Shown in pieces: positions 1 to 9,330 of a DNA stretch of 64,000 nt. The stretch spans positions 7,124 to 71,123 of the forward strand of contig CAKULV010000008.1 in the NCBI GenBank assembly GCA_934667425.1, read 5' to 3'. Position numbers and translations under genes: made by a program. This DNA is from an uncultured Kiritimatiellota bacterium. Its GTDB lineage: Bacteria > Verrucomicrobiota > Kiritimatiellia > RFP12 > UBA1067. The first letter of the stretch is position 1; the number at the start of each line of letters is the position of its first letter. The notes under the pieces are model-generated. The model made no database searches and had not been told where the DNA came from. It saw nothing but the letters and a program-made list of their open reading frames with translations.

Positions 1-18
1 TATTCGGAGGTGTGCGCG

Positions 19-1470
19 ATGCCAGACCCGCAGTTCAGGGCGCAGATGGAGGAGATCGTCGGCGGGCTCAGCTCCCGCAACAGGCTCGGCTCCCCTGACA
101 TCGACATCTTCCCGCCGTCGATCGGGCCGGACATCCGCAACCATCTCCGGGACCTCAGGCCTTCGGAGCTGAGCGACGAGCAGCTGCGCATCGCCGCCGG
201 AAAGGTCGAGATGGAGTGGCGCATGGCGCTTCCCCCGGAGCTTCGCGACGAAAACCCGAACTCGAACCTCGTGTGGCGGGCCGAGATGGGCGAGGTGCTT
301 TCGCGGAAGGCCAACGAGACGGAGGTGAGCGACAAGGAGCTCATACAGGGGATAAGCCCTGAGTTCTACCGCCAGATAGAGTGGCTTCCGGGCGGAAGGG
401 TCGCCAGGGGGCAGCTCATATTCGACCCTCTCTACGACGAGTACCAGCGCACGAGGGACCCGGATCTCGCCGACATCTGCGACCTACGCGTACGGTCGAT
501 AATATTCAACCTATTGCGCCTGTTCGGCAGCATAGACTATGTGAACGTAGGCCGCATATCGCACTCGCTCGCCCGCAAGCCCGTAGAGGGGATGCGGCGC
601 GGCAACGTGTACATAGTGCAGTACAAGGAGGTTGGCGAGCCGATTTCCAGGATATTCATAATAAGGTTCCAGAAATGGGGCATAGCCGAGCATCTTGACG
701 AGGGGAAGGATCTCCTCACCTCGATACTCGAGGCCAACGACTATTCCGACTACATCATGGACAGGCGGCTGGCGTGCCGCCAGCTCGGAATGAGCCTCCC
801 GCGCCACGTCGGATTCGGACAGTTCACGGAAAAGTACACCGGCAAGAACCAGTATTTCGGGACTACGGTGCGCGCGTACTACTATGTGCGCCAGTATGTG
901 CAGGGCGTCGCTTCCGACAAGATACCGGTGGAACGCTTCCACAATCCTGCCTTCGCGCAGAAGTTCGCCGAGCTCATGGGCGAGGCCGCGGCGCTCGATC
1001 TTGTCGTGGGGCGCAGGGCAACGGAAACCAACGAGCCGCTCTTTGACAAGAACTACGAGGTGGTGCAGATCAGCCCCAAGGACCTGCCCATCCGGCTTGT
1101 CGTGACGGACCATGCCGGAAGCTTCGTCGACTACAAGACGGCCCTTGAGGATTGCGTCGGGCCGTACGCGGGCGTCGTTCTCCGCCGCGAAAAGTACGTG
1201 ACGGACTTCCCGGAATTCGTCAGGGCTTATGTCGCGGCGTTCGAGCGCAGGCTCTCCGAAGTCCAGCAGATGTACCGCGACAGGCGCACCGCATTCGACG
1301 ACCTCTTCGCCGGCCGCCCATACGACCAGGCAGGATCGGGAGCCTACCGCTGGGCGTGCGTCCTGAAGCGCCTGGACGAATGCGACCCGCATCTGGTGGC
1401 CGCGAAGCTCAAGATGGCGATATTTTCCACGGCGGAAACCCAATTGCCGCCACAAGGGGTTATAGCATGA
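19..1470 (+). CDS. Unrecognised 483-aa protein, first gene of a three-gene operon
   Basis: I do not recognise the family. The start is the ATG at 19, because a GGAGG ribosome site lies at 6-10 with 8-base spacing; an in-frame GTG at 10 would leave no room for it. The protein is soluble, with no signal peptide or membrane segment. Two stretches recall protein-kinase-like folds: a basic beta-rich part (around residues 195-235, YIVQYKE then FIIRFQKWG) and a later part with a conserved-looking NEPLF followed about 20 residues on by VTDHAGSF, which could be a metal-binding acidic loop. That is weak inference only. The stop overlaps the next gene's start (ATGA), so the two are translationally coupled. 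The gene is complete even though it begins 19 bases into the window. Confidence 0.85.
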   Translation: MPDPQFRAQMEEIVGGLSSRNRLGSPDIDIFPPSIGPDIRNHLRDLRPSELSDEQLRIAAGKVEMEWRMALPPELRDENPNSNLVWRAEMGEVLSRKANETEVSDKELIQGISPEFYRQIEWLPGGRVARGQLIFDPLYDEYQRTRDPDLADICDLRVRSIIFNLLRLFGSIDYVNVGRISHSLARKPVEGMRRGNVYIVQYKEVGEPISRIFIIRFQKWGIAEHLDEGKDLLTSILEANDYSDYIMDRRLACRQLGMSLPRHVGFGQFTEKYTGKNQYFGTTVRAYYYVRQYVQGVASDKIPVERFHNPAFAQKFAELMGEAAALDLVVGRRATETNEPLFDKNYEVVQISPKDLPIRLVVTDHAGSFVDYKTALEDCVGPYAGVVLRREKYVTDFPEFVRAYVAAFERRLSEVQQMYRDRRTAFDDLFAGRPYDQAGSGAYRWACVLKRLDECDPHLVAAKLKMAIFSTAETQLPPQGVIA

Positions 1471-2831
1471 TTTCTATCAACGAGGTTTTAGAGACGAACA
1501 AGATGATCCAGGACGAGAACCTGGATGTGCGCACGATCACGATGGGGGTGTCCCTGCTCGATTGCGCCGATTCCGCGCTGGAGACCACGTGCGGCAAGAT
1601 ATACGACAAGCTTCTGCGCTATGCGGGAAAGCTCGTACGGACCGGCGATGACATCGGTCGCGAGTTCGGGATCCCGATCGTGAACAAGCGAGTGTCGATC
1701 ACGCCGATCGCGCTCGTCGGCGCATCCTGCTGCAAGACCCCGGGCGACTATGTGGAGATAGCGCGTACGCTTGACCGCGCGGCGGTCGAGCTTGGCGTGA
1801 ACTTCCTCGGCGGCTATTCGGCGGTGGTGTCCAAGGGGATGACGAAATCGGACGAACTCCTGATCCGCTCCATACCCGAGACCATGGCCGTAACCGGGCG
1901 CATATGCTCGAGCGTGAACGTGGGTTCCACCAAGACCGGCCTGGACATGGATGCGGTGCGCCTCATGGGCGAGATCGTCAAGCTCACTGCGGAGCGCACG
2001 AAGGACCGCGGTTCGCTCGGCTGCGCCAAGCTTGTGGTGCTGTGCAACGCCCCGGACGACAACCCGTTCATGGCCGGCGCGTTCCATGGGGTGACGGAGG
2101 CCGAGGCGATAATCAACGTGGGAGTCAGCGGCCCCGGAGTGGTGAAGCATGCGCTGTCCCAGATACGCGGCTCGGACTTCGAGACCCTCTGCGAGACGGT
2201 CAAGCGCACCGCGTTCAAGATCACCCGCGTGGGGCAGCTTGTTGCGCAGGAGGCGAGCCGCAGGCTCGGTGTGCCGTTCGGCATCATAGACCTGTCGCTC
2301 GCCCCCACGCCTGCGGTCGGCGACTCCGTCGCGGATATCCTGAAGGAGATCGGCCTTGAGCATCCCGGTGCGCCTGGTACCACGGCCGCGCTTGCCCTCC
2401 TCAACGACCAGGTGAAGAAGGGCGGCGTAATGGCGAGTTCGTATGTCGGCGGGCTTTCCGGCGCGTTCATACCGGTTTCCGAGGATCAGGGAATGATTGA
2501 CGCCGTCGAGGCCGGGGCGCTCACGATCGAGAAGCTCGAGGCCATGACGTGCGTCTGCTCCGTGGGGCTGGACATGATAGCGGTGCCGGGCGACACGTCC
2601 GCAGCCACCATAGCGGGGATAATCGCGGACGAGGCCGCCATCGGCATGGTCAACCAGAAGACCACGGCGGTGCGGATAATACCCGTCGCCGGGAAGAAGG
2701 TTGGCGATTCGGTGGAGTTCGGCGGCTTGCTCGGACATGCGCCGATCATGCCCGTAAACCGCTTTTCATGCGAGCGGTTCATTTCACGCAAGGGCCGGAT
2801 ACCGGCTCCGATACATTCGTTCAAGAACTGA
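1467..2831 (+). CDS. UPF0210 (PFL/DUF711) family protein
   Basis: This 454-aa protein matches the UPF0210/DUF711 family in length and in its ending, where PIMPVN is followed by RGRIPAPIHSFKN-like residues. The family is structurally related to glycyl-radical enzymes but its reaction is not established. The ATG at 1467 overlaps the preceding stop by four bases. A longer frame opens upstream but lies inside the first gene. The protein is soluble and cytoplasmic, with several short glycine-rich loops. UPF0210 genes often sit beside a small ACT-domain protein; here the neighbours are instead an unknown 483-aa protein and a siroheme reductase, with which it shares an overlapping stop/start (TGATG). 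Confidence 0.88.
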   Translation: MISINEVLETNKMIQDENLDVRTITMGVSLLDCADSALETTCGKIYDKLLRYAGKLVRTGDDIGREFGIPIVNKRVSITPIALVGASCCKTPGDYVEIARTLDRAAVELGVNFLGGYSAVVSKGMTKSDELLIRSIPETMAVTGRICSSVNVGSTKTGLDMDAVRLMGEIVKLTAERTKDRGSLGCAKLVVLCNAPDDNPFMAGAFHGVTEAEAIINVGVSGPGVVKHALSQIRGSDFETLCETVKRTAFKITRVGQLVAQEASRRLGVPFGIIDLSLAPTPAVGDSVADILKEIGLEHPGAPGTTAALALLNDQVKKGGVMASSYVGGLSGAFIPVSEDQGMIDAVEAGALTIEKLEAMTCVCSVGLDMIAVPGDTSAATIAGIIADEAAIGMVNQKTTAVRIIPVAGKKVGDSVEFGGLLGHAPIMPVNRFSCERFISRKGRIPAPIHSFKN

Positions 2832-4324
2832 TGAAGCCTTTCCAGGAGAAGCTGGTTGCCGCATGGAGGGACTATGCGGCCGGAAACATCGATGCCGCCG
2901 CGCTGAAGGGCGCTTCGGCCGGCTTCGGCATCTATCAGCAGCGCGATGGCGCCACCATGATGCGCATTCGCCGCCCTGCCGGGATAATGACGGTCGGGGA
3001 CTTCCGCGCGGTGGCCACGCTGCTTGACAGGTTCGAAGCCCCGTTCTGCCACCTTACGACACGCCTTGACGTGCAGTTGCACGGAGTAAGGGCGGCTGAC
3101 GTGCCACAGGCGCTTGAGGCCTGCGAAGAGGCTGGATTCGCGTTTCGCGGCGGTGGAGGGGATACGTTCCGCAACGTGCAGGTCAATCCCGGCTCGGGCC
3201 TGCATGAGGATACCGAATTCGACGTCATCCCGTACGTCAGGGCGCTCTCGTCGGCTTTCTACGGGTTCGATGTCGCGTACGGGCTGCCCCGCAAGATAAA
3301 GATCGGCTTTGTTGACCGGCCGGCGGACCGTCAGCTTGCCGCGGTGCAGGATCTTGGTTTCGTTGCGAGGATGGAGAATGGCCGCCGCACATTCGAGGTC
3401 TGGGTGGGTGGCGGCATAGGCTTCAGACCCTGCGCGGGCTTCAGGCTGTTCGACGCTTTGCCGGCCGAGGACTGCTGCCGTCTCGCCTTCGCGCTCACCC
3501 GTCTGTTCAACGAGCGCGGATGCCGCACCAACAGGGCCCACGCCAGGATCCGCTTCCTTCGCGGGGATATGGGAGACGAGCGCTTCGCGGCGGCGATCAG
3601 GGAATTCTTCGGGCGGGAGAAGGATGCGCCTTCGCTGGCGGTTGGGACGTTGCGCGGCGAGGAATGGCCCGCGACTGGGTTCGGCGAGGATGCCGAGGCT
3701 GCGGAGGGGTTCGGGCGGTGGCGCCAGCTTGCCGCGACTCCGCTTAGGGACGGGCTGTTCGCCGTGCGCCTGTTCGTGCCATACGGCAACATGACTGCGT
3801 CCCAGATCGCCAGGCTGTGCGATGCGCTGGAGTCCAATGGCGTTGAAAAGGTTCAGCTTCTGCCATCCGAGGATATCTGCGTCCTGAACGTGCCGGAACC
3901 ACAGCTCAAGGCGCTTCACCGTCTGCTCGTGACGGAGCTCGGCGACGTGGACTATGCGGTAAGGAGTTTCCGCGGACACGTGCTGACGTGCATTGGCAAC
4001 GGCATCTGCAAAAGCGGGGCGAACGATTCCCCGAAGTTCGGGGATGCGATCGCAGCGGCTTTTGACCGATACCTTCCGGCCGATACGCCGGAGAGGCTGG
4101 CGGTCGCAAAGACGGTGCTTGACGACATCCGCGTGAGCGGATGCCCCAACTCGTGCACGAACGGCCCTATCGCGAAGTTCGGGTTCGTGTGCAGGCGAGT
4201 GGAAGGGCGGATGGCGGTGGCGCCAATCGTTGGGGCGGAGCGCGAGCCGGTTAGGCTTGGCGAACTCCAGCGCGATGCGATCCTGTGCGAAGACGTTCCG
4301 GCATGGATCGTGTCGAGGATCTGA
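2831..4324 (+). CDS. Siroheme/4Fe-4S nitrite or sulfite reductase
   Basis: The 497-aa protein has the ferredoxin-like half-domain repeat and cluster motifs of the nitrite/sulfite reductase hemoprotein family. The four cluster cysteines are visible as C-X5-C (residues 387 and 393, CIGNGIC) and C-X3-C (438 and 442, CPNSC). In the family these bind a 4Fe-4S cluster bridged to siroheme, and the enzyme carries out a six-electron reduction of sulfite to sulfide or nitrite to ammonia. The sequence alone does not tell which substrate is used. The start ATG overlaps the UPF0210 stop by one base, so the three genes form one operon. No electron-donor subunit, siroheme gene or sulfate-assimilation gene is adjacent. 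Confidence 0.88.
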   Translation: MKPFQEKLVAAWRDYAAGNIDAAALKGASAGFGIYQQRDGATMMRIRRPAGIMTVGDFRAVATLLDRFEAPFCHLTTRLDVQLHGVRAADVPQALEACEEAGFAFRGGGGDTFRNVQVNPGSGLHEDTEFDVIPYVRALSSAFYGFDVAYGLPRKIKIGFVDRPADRQLAAVQDLGFVARMENGRRTFEVWVGGGIGFRPCAGFRLFDALPAEDCCRLAFALTRLFNERGCRTNRAHARIRFLRGDMGDERFAAAIREFFGREKDAPSLAVGTLRGEEWPATGFGEDAEAAEGFGRWRQLAATPLRDGLFAVRLFVPYGNMTASQIARLCDALESNGVEKVQLLPSEDICVLNVPEPQLKALHRLLVTELGDVDYAVRSFRGHVLTCIGNGICKSGANDSPKFGDAIAAAFDRYLPADTPERLAVAKTVLDDIRVSGCPNSCTNGPIAKFGFVCRRVEGRMAVAPIVGAEREPVRLGELQRDAILCEDVPAWIVSRI

Positions 4325-4387
4325 CCGCATTGGTGAGCCTTGGCAAACATATGTCCGGGGCGTGCTCTCCGGATGGGTATCTATTCC

Positions 4388-4416
4388 TTGATTTTTGAGG
4401 TGTAATTTGCTAAACT
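4388..4416 (+). promoter_or_regulatory. Predicted sigma70-type promoter
   Basis: TTGATT at 4388-4393 and TAAACT at 4411-4416 are separated by 17 bases in the 115-base gap before the oxidoreductase gene at 4449. The predicted start of transcription would leave a leader of about 25 bases containing the AAGGAG site at 4432-4437. Confidence 0.4.
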
Positions 4417-4448
4417 ATGCCCTAATGAATTAAGGAGTTTTGTTTTAT

Positions 4449-5681
4449 ATGGCAGGTGACAGATATTTGAAGATAGGCATGATCGGCGGAGGCATGAAAT
4501 CGTTCATGGGAGGCATCCACCGGGAGGCAATTGAGAAAGTCGGGAATCTGAAGATAGTCGGTGGGTCGTTTGGCACGTCAAGGCAGGCATCGTATGATTT
4601 CATCAAGCCGCTTGGGCTGAATGTGGATGATCTGTTCCCGTCATACCGCGATTTCCTTCGCCGCCAGAAGACGCGCAAGGGCAGCGACAGGATCTTGTTC
4701 GCCTCTGCCATTCTGCCAAACACAATGCACTACCCCATAGCCATGACAGCGATGGATTGCGGCATACCGATCCTTGGGGAAAAGCCGTTCACGTCCAATC
4801 TCGACGAAGCGGCGAACCTTGTGCGCAAGCAGAGGACCACAAAGGTTCCGTACAGGATCGCCATGGTGTATCCCGCCTATTCGCAGCTTGCGAAGGCGAA
4901 GGAGCTTCTGAAGGACGGGGCCATCGGCACGATAAGGAGGTTCCACGTGTCTATGCAGTCCGGGTGGATGGCCCGGCGTGTCGAGAACCAGGGCAATACG
5001 CATGCGCTGTGGCGCGTTGACGGCAAGCGCAACGGCGTGGGCGGCGTGCTGAACGATTGCGGCTGCCACTGCCAGTTCGTCCTTGAATGGCTTACCGGCT
5101 TCGAGATATCGGATGTGTGCGTCGGGGCCCGCGCTTGCGTGCCGGGCCGTCTCATACCCGATGACGCGACCGTGCTGGTGCGCACGAAGCAGGGGGTGGA
5201 CGGCACCTTCATCATGTCGCAGATCGCGACGGGTCACAACGAGGGCCTTACGTTCGAGATAACCGGCGACAAGGGCGCGATGATCTGGCGGCAGTGCGAG
5301 CCTGGCGTTCTCGCCATAGTCGGGAATGACGGCAAGCGCAAGGAGTTCAAGGATTCCACGCCGTCCGGGGATTCCGGGTTCGAGGAAGTGCCGTATGGCG
5401 CGAACGCCGCATATGTGGAGGCGCTTGCGCGGGTGTACGCGGATTTCGCGGAGTCCCTTGCCGGCAAGCCAGGCAAGAAGTCCAAGGCAAAATCTTCGGG
5501 CGTGCTCGGGATGACGGCAGAGGAGGGCTTGCGGTCCGTCGCCGTAATCACGGCCATGGAGAAGTCGGTGCAGTTCGTCCCGCCGGATGCGCCGCCCGCG
5601 ATCAAGTGGCAGCCGGTGGTGATGCCCAAGCTTGAATTCGCCTACGTTTCAGGATTGACGGGCGTGCTGTCCGGCAGATGA
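4449..5681 (+). CDS. Gfo/Idh/MocA family oxidoreductase
   Basis: A 410-aa NAD(P)-dependent sugar oxidoreductase of the Gfo/Idh/MocA family. The N-terminal Rossmann loop reads IGMIGGGM (about residues 9-16) and the family EKP motif, whose lysine is catalytic, is at 111-113. No signal peptide is present, so it should act in the cytoplasm. I chose the ATG at 4449 because AAGGAG at 4432-4437 is 11 bases upstream; the in-frame TTG at 4440 is too close to that site. The substrate cannot be deduced; family members oxidise or epimerise sugars and inositols. A second, divergent Gfo/Idh/MocA protein follows at 6557. Confidence 0.88.
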   Translation: MAGDRYLKIGMIGGGMKSFMGGIHREAIEKVGNLKIVGGSFGTSRQASYDFIKPLGLNVDDLFPSYRDFLRRQKTRKGSDRILFASAILPNTMHYPIAMTAMDCGIPILGEKPFTSNLDEAANLVRKQRTTKVPYRIAMVYPAYSQLAKAKELLKDGAIGTIRRFHVSMQSGWMARRVENQGNTHALWRVDGKRNGVGGVLNDCGCHCQFVLEWLTGFEISDVCVGARACVPGRLIPDDATVLVRTKQGVDGTFIMSQIATGHNEGLTFEITGDKGAMIWRQCEPGVLAIVGNDGKRKEFKDSTPSGDSGFEEVPYGANAAYVEALARVYADFAESLAGKPGKKSKAKSSGVLGMTAEEGLRSVAVITAMEKSVQFVPPDAPPAIKWQPVVMPKLEFAYVSGLTGVLSGR

Positions 5682-5706
5682 CCTGCCGGTGCGGCGTGCC
5701 TGCGGA

Positions 5707-6531
5707 ATGTCTTTCAACGTGAACTGGATCGACCGTCATGCATATGGGCTTGGGAGCGCGTTTGCGCGCTCCCTCTATCCGCTTTTCAGGAAGCGCAGGC
5801 GGATCTCCGTGGAGAACATCCTAAAGGCCGGCGTAGCCGATGACCCGCGCGAGGCGGATCGCATCGCCCGCGCCGCGTGGGGGCATCTCGCCGGGCACAT
5901 CTGCGAGGCGCTTCGCGTGCCGCACGTGATCACGCGGGAGAACTGGCGCGACCACCTTGACGTCACCGCCTGCGATCCCGAGGCGGCGAGGACGCTGCTG
6001 GACGAGCCTGATACGCCGATACTCCTGGTCTCTGCGCACCATGGCGTGTGGGAGGCCGCGACGAACCTCCTGTCGTTCGCGAGGCCGATGATCGCGATCG
6101 CCCGCGTCATGAACAATCGGCTCGTTGCCGGATGGATGAAGAACCACCATTTCAGGGGGCCGGTGACGATAATAGACAAGAACCACGGCTTTACGCCGGC
6201 CGTGCTGAAGCAGTGGGTGGAAGAGCGGGCGGCGATGACGATCCTCATGGATCAGCATGCGGCACGGGGAGTGGACGCGAAATTCCTCGGAAGGCCCGCC
6301 AAGACGTTCACCACGGCCACTAGGCTTGCGATGCGATACGGCTATCCTGTGGTTGTCGGGTCGTTCGTGCGCATCGCGCCGTACCGCTATCGCCTCGTCG
6401 GCGGTGCGCCGCTTCGGTATTCGGATGGGATTGGCAAGGCCGGGTTCACCCAGCTGCTTAACGACCGCCTTGGCGAGGCGATCAGGGAATATCCAGAACA
6501 GTACTTGTGGAGCCACCGCAGATGGCGGTAG
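5707..6531 (+). CDS. LpxL/HtrB-like lipid A acyltransferase
   Basis: The 274-aa protein carries the lysophospholipid-acyltransferase signature of the LpxL/LpxM family, including the catalytic H-X4-E motif (H111 to E116 in HHGVWE). A conserved block around FLGRPAKTFTT would fit the acceptor-binding region. Enzymes of this family transfer a secondary acyl chain to the lipid A precursor at the inner membrane, which implies an LPS-type outer membrane. Only a weak N-terminal hydrophobic stretch is visible. The ATG at 5707 is preferred; an in-frame GTG at 5689 would add six residues. It sits 25 bases after the oxidoreductase and upstream of a second one, possibly as one transcript. Confidence 0.85.
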   Translation: MSFNVNWIDRHAYGLGSAFARSLYPLFRKRRRISVENILKAGVADDPREADRIARAAWGHLAGHICEALRVPHVITRENWRDHLDVTACDPEAARTLLDEPDTPILLVSAHHGVWEAATNLLSFARPMIAIARVMNNRLVAGWMKNHHFRGPVTIIDKNHGFTPAVLKQWVEERAAMTILMDQHAARGVDAKFLGRPAKTFTTATRLAMRYGYPVVVGSFVRIAPYRYRLVGGAPLRYSDGIGKAGFTQLLNDRLGEAIREYPEQYLWSHRRWR

Positions 6532-6556
6532 CCCGATAAACAGAAAAGGAGTGACA

Positions 6557-7900
6557 ATGCTTAACATCATGATGGCGGCGGTGCAGTTCTTTACCATAGA
6601 TCCGGGGCATTTCCATGCCGCGCTTGTGCAGAACAGGACGTATGACGGCGTTTCGTCCGAAGCTGTCGTGTACGCGCCGGAGGGGAGCGAGCTGAAAAGC
6701 CATCTCGCCCTGATAGACCAGTTCAATTCGCGCAAGGACAGCCCTACGGCATGGAAGGAGACCGTCTACGCCGGAGCGGACTTCCTTGAGAGGTTTGTCG
6801 CCGATGCCGAAAAGAGGGGGGCGGCGCGGAACGCTTCGGACGTGGTGGTGCTCGCGGGGCGCAACAACGTGAAGCCCGACTACTACCTTGCCGCCGCAGA
6901 GGCCGGGTTCAACGTCCTTTCTGACAAGCCGATGGCGATTACGGCCGAAGACTACATGAGGCTTTGCGAAGCGGCCGCCGTGGCAAAGTCCAAGGGACGG
7001 CTGTTCGCGGACATAATGACGGAACGTCACGAGATCACGACGATCCTGCAGAGGGCTCTTTCCCTTCGTGGCGATGTCTATGGCGCGCAGGAGAAGGGGA
7101 CTGTCGACGATCCCGCCGTCACCAAGATCTCGGTGCACCACTTCTGCAAGCTGGTGAACGGCAAGCCGCTTCGCCGCCCGGCCTGGTACTACGACACGAA
7201 GCAGCAGGGCGAGGCGATAGTGGACGTCACTACGCATCTCACGGATCTCGTCCAGTGGGAGCTGTTCCCCGGCGTGACGCTGAAGCGCTCGGACGTGAAA
7301 ATGCTTGCCGCCCGCACCTGGGCGACGCCGATAACCGCTGCGGACTACGAGAAGTCCACCGGCCTCAAGGATTGGCCGGCGTACCTGAAGGGTTCCATCG
7401 ACAAGGACAACGTGCTTCAGTGCAAGGCCAACGGGGAGTTTACGTATGCCCTCAAGGGAGTGCACGCGAAGGTTGCCGTGGAATGGCACTTCATGCCGCC
7501 TGCCGGCGGCGGCGATACGCACTATTCGCTGATGCGCGGGTCAAACGCGGAACTCGTGATCAGGCAGGGCTCCAGGCAGGGATTCAAGCCTGTGCTGTAC
7601 GTCAAGCTCCGCCCGGGCGCAGACCGCGCCAAGACTGGCGTCGCGCTTGACAAGGCCCTTGCCGAAATCGGCAAGACGTATCCCGGCGTGAAGGCCGTGT
7701 CCGCAGCCGGGGAGGAGGATGGCGCGGAGTGGAAGATCGATGTCCCGAAGGTCTACGATATCGGCCATGAGGCACACTTCTCGCAGGTCATGAAGCAGTT
7801 CCTCGAATGGCTCAAGCAGGGCTCGATGCCTGAAATGGAGCGCCGGAACCTGCTTGTGAAGTACCACACCCTCGCCGAGGCGTGGAAGATGAGCCGCTGA
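6557..7900 (+). CDS. Gfo/Idh/MocA oxidoreductase with putative Oxidoreduct_C domain
   Basis: This 447-aa protein begins with FFTIDPGHFHAALVQ, the characteristic opening of a Bacteroides/PVC subgroup of Gfo/Idh/MocA proteins with their own C-terminal domain. The usual EKP motif appears as SDKP (K124). The Rossmann fold occupies about residues 8-150, and the rest would be the alpha/beta C-terminal domain. An AAGGAG at 6546-6551 sets the start at 6557; a much longer open frame upstream lies within the acyltransferase gene and is rejected. Members of this subgroup are found in glycan-degradation neighbourhoods, but the substrate is unknown. Confidence 0.85.
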   Translation: MLNIMMAAVQFFTIDPGHFHAALVQNRTYDGVSSEAVVYAPEGSELKSHLALIDQFNSRKDSPTAWKETVYAGADFLERFVADAEKRGAARNASDVVVLAGRNNVKPDYYLAAAEAGFNVLSDKPMAITAEDYMRLCEAAAVAKSKGRLFADIMTERHEITTILQRALSLRGDVYGAQEKGTVDDPAVTKISVHHFCKLVNGKPLRRPAWYYDTKQQGEAIVDVTTHLTDLVQWELFPGVTLKRSDVKMLAARTWATPITAADYEKSTGLKDWPAYLKGSIDKDNVLQCKANGEFTYALKGVHAKVAVEWHFMPPAGGGDTHYSLMRGSNAELVIRQGSRQGFKPVLYVKLRPGADRAKTGVALDKALAEIGKTYPGVKAVSAAGEEDGAEWKIDVPKVYDIGHEAHFSQVMKQFLEWLKQGSMPEMERRNLLVKYHTLAEAWKMSR

Positions 7901-7919
7901 AATGAAAGGTATGTGCGCA

Positions 7920-9281
7920 ATGGAACTTGATTCGCTTACGGCAATATCCCCGATTGACGGAAGGTATTCGGGGAAATGTCCGGAACTCCGCGAGATATTC
8001 TCGGAATACGGCCTTGTGAAGAGGCGGGTGCTCGTTGAGTGCGCATGGCTTGAGGCCCTGTGCGACTCAAAGGCCATACGCGAATGCAAGGCGCTTTCGG
8101 CCGGTGAAAGGAAGGCCCTGCGCAAGATCGCCGCCGACTTCTCCGTCGCGGATGCCCGCCGCGTGAAGGAGATAGAGAAGACCACCAACCACGACGTGAA
8201 GGCCGTCGAGTATTTCCTCAAGGAAAAGGTGAAGGGGACTTCGCTGGAGAAGAGGTCGGAGTTCATACACTTCGCCTGCACTTCCGAGGACGTCAACAAC
8301 ATGAGCCACGCGCTCATGCTCCGTGACGGCAAGCATGTGCTTCGGGGCGAAATGGATGCCATTTGGGCGAAGCTTTGCGAGATGGCGAAGGCGTACGCCT
8401 CGGTGCCGATGCTGGCGCACACGCACGGGCAGCCCGCATCGCCGACGACCGTCGGCAAGGAATTGGCGGTGGTCGCGGCCAGGCTAAGGCGCCAGGCCGG
8501 CGAGATCGACAGGCTCGTGATGCCCGCGAAGATGAATGGCGCCGTCGGAAACTTCAACGCGCATCTTTCGGCCTACCCGGATGTCGATTGGGAAAAGCTG
8601 TCTCGAGACGTGATAGAGTCGCTTGGACTGCGGCAGAACCGCCTCACCACGCAGATCGAATCGCACGACGGCATAGCCGAGCTTTTCGACGCGATCTGCC
8701 GCTGGAACTCCGTGCTTCTCGACTTCGACCGCGATGTGTGGATGTATGTGTCGATGGGCTACTTCAAGCAGAGGACGGTGAAAGGCGAGATCGGCTCGTC
8801 CACGATGCCGCACAAGGTGAACCCGATCGACTTCGAGAACTCCGAGGGGAACCTTGGTCTTGCCAACGCGGTGATGGGCTTCATGGCGAGGAAGCTGCCC
8901 ATCTCGCGCATGCAGAGGGATCTCACCGATTCGACCACGCTGCGCAACATGGGCGTTGGCTTCGGTTACACGCTCATCGCGATCCGCTCCACGTTGAAGG
9001 GGCTTGGAAAGCTTGAGCTGAACGAGGAGCGGCTTGCCGATGACCTCGATCGAAACTGGGAGGTCCTCGCCGAGCCGATCCAGACCGTGATGCGCAAGGT
9101 CGGCATGGACCATCCCTACGAGCGGCTGAAGGAACTTACCCGCGGTCGTCGCGTCACTGCGGAGATAATGAAGGAGTTTGTGTCCGGCCTGGACTTGCCA
9201 AAGGCCGACAAGGCCCGCCTCCTGAAGCTGACGCCGGCGACGTATGTCGGCATCGCGTCCAAGCTCGCAAGGCTGCACTGA
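7920..9281 (+). CDS. purB: Adenylosuccinate lyase
   Basis: The 453-aa protein matches the E. coli PurB type in length and in its opening (MELDSLTAISPIDGRY). The fumarase/aspartase superfamily signature GSSTMPHKVNP is at residues 292-302. PurB splits SAICAR to AICAR and adenylosuccinate to AMP, both releasing fumarate, in purine synthesis. The start at 7920 fits the family N-terminus and has a GAAAGG site 9 bases upstream; in-frame ATGs at 7902 and 7911 would add residues absent in homologues. It starts 19 bases after the oxidoreductase gene. No other purine gene is close. Confidence 0.97.
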   Translation: MELDSLTAISPIDGRYSGKCPELREIFSEYGLVKRRVLVECAWLEALCDSKAIRECKALSAGERKALRKIAADFSVADARRVKEIEKTTNHDVKAVEYFLKEKVKGTSLEKRSEFIHFACTSEDVNNMSHALMLRDGKHVLRGEMDAIWAKLCEMAKAYASVPMLAHTHGQPASPTTVGKELAVVAARLRRQAGEIDRLVMPAKMNGAVGNFNAHLSAYPDVDWEKLSRDVIESLGLRQNRLTTQIESHDGIAELFDAICRWNSVLLDFDRDVWMYVSMGYFKQRTVKGEIGSSTMPHKVNPIDFENSEGNLGLANAVMGFMARKLPISRMQRDLTDSTTLRNMGVGFGYTLIAIRSTLKGLGKLELNEERLADDLDRNWEVLAEPIQTVMRKVGMDHPYERLKELTRGRRVTAEIMKEFVSGLDLPKADKARLLKLTPATYVGIASKLARLH

Positions 9282-9290
9282 CCACTTTTG

Positions 9291-9299
9291 TGCTATAAT
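9291..9299 (+). promoter_or_regulatory. Extended -10 promoter
   Basis: TGCTATAAT, a perfect extended -10 element, lies just after the purB stop and 31 bases before the start of the next gene. No convincing -35 hexamer is found 15-18 bases upstream. Confidence 0.5.
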
Positions 9300-9330
9300 A
9301 GGCCGAACAAATAACAGAAGGCAGGAAAAC

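Noticed and set aside
4340..4380. Possible terminator hairpin (TCCGG...CCGGA) after the siroheme reductase
   Set aside because: The stem is only five base pairs, with a ten-base loop and no directly following T-run.
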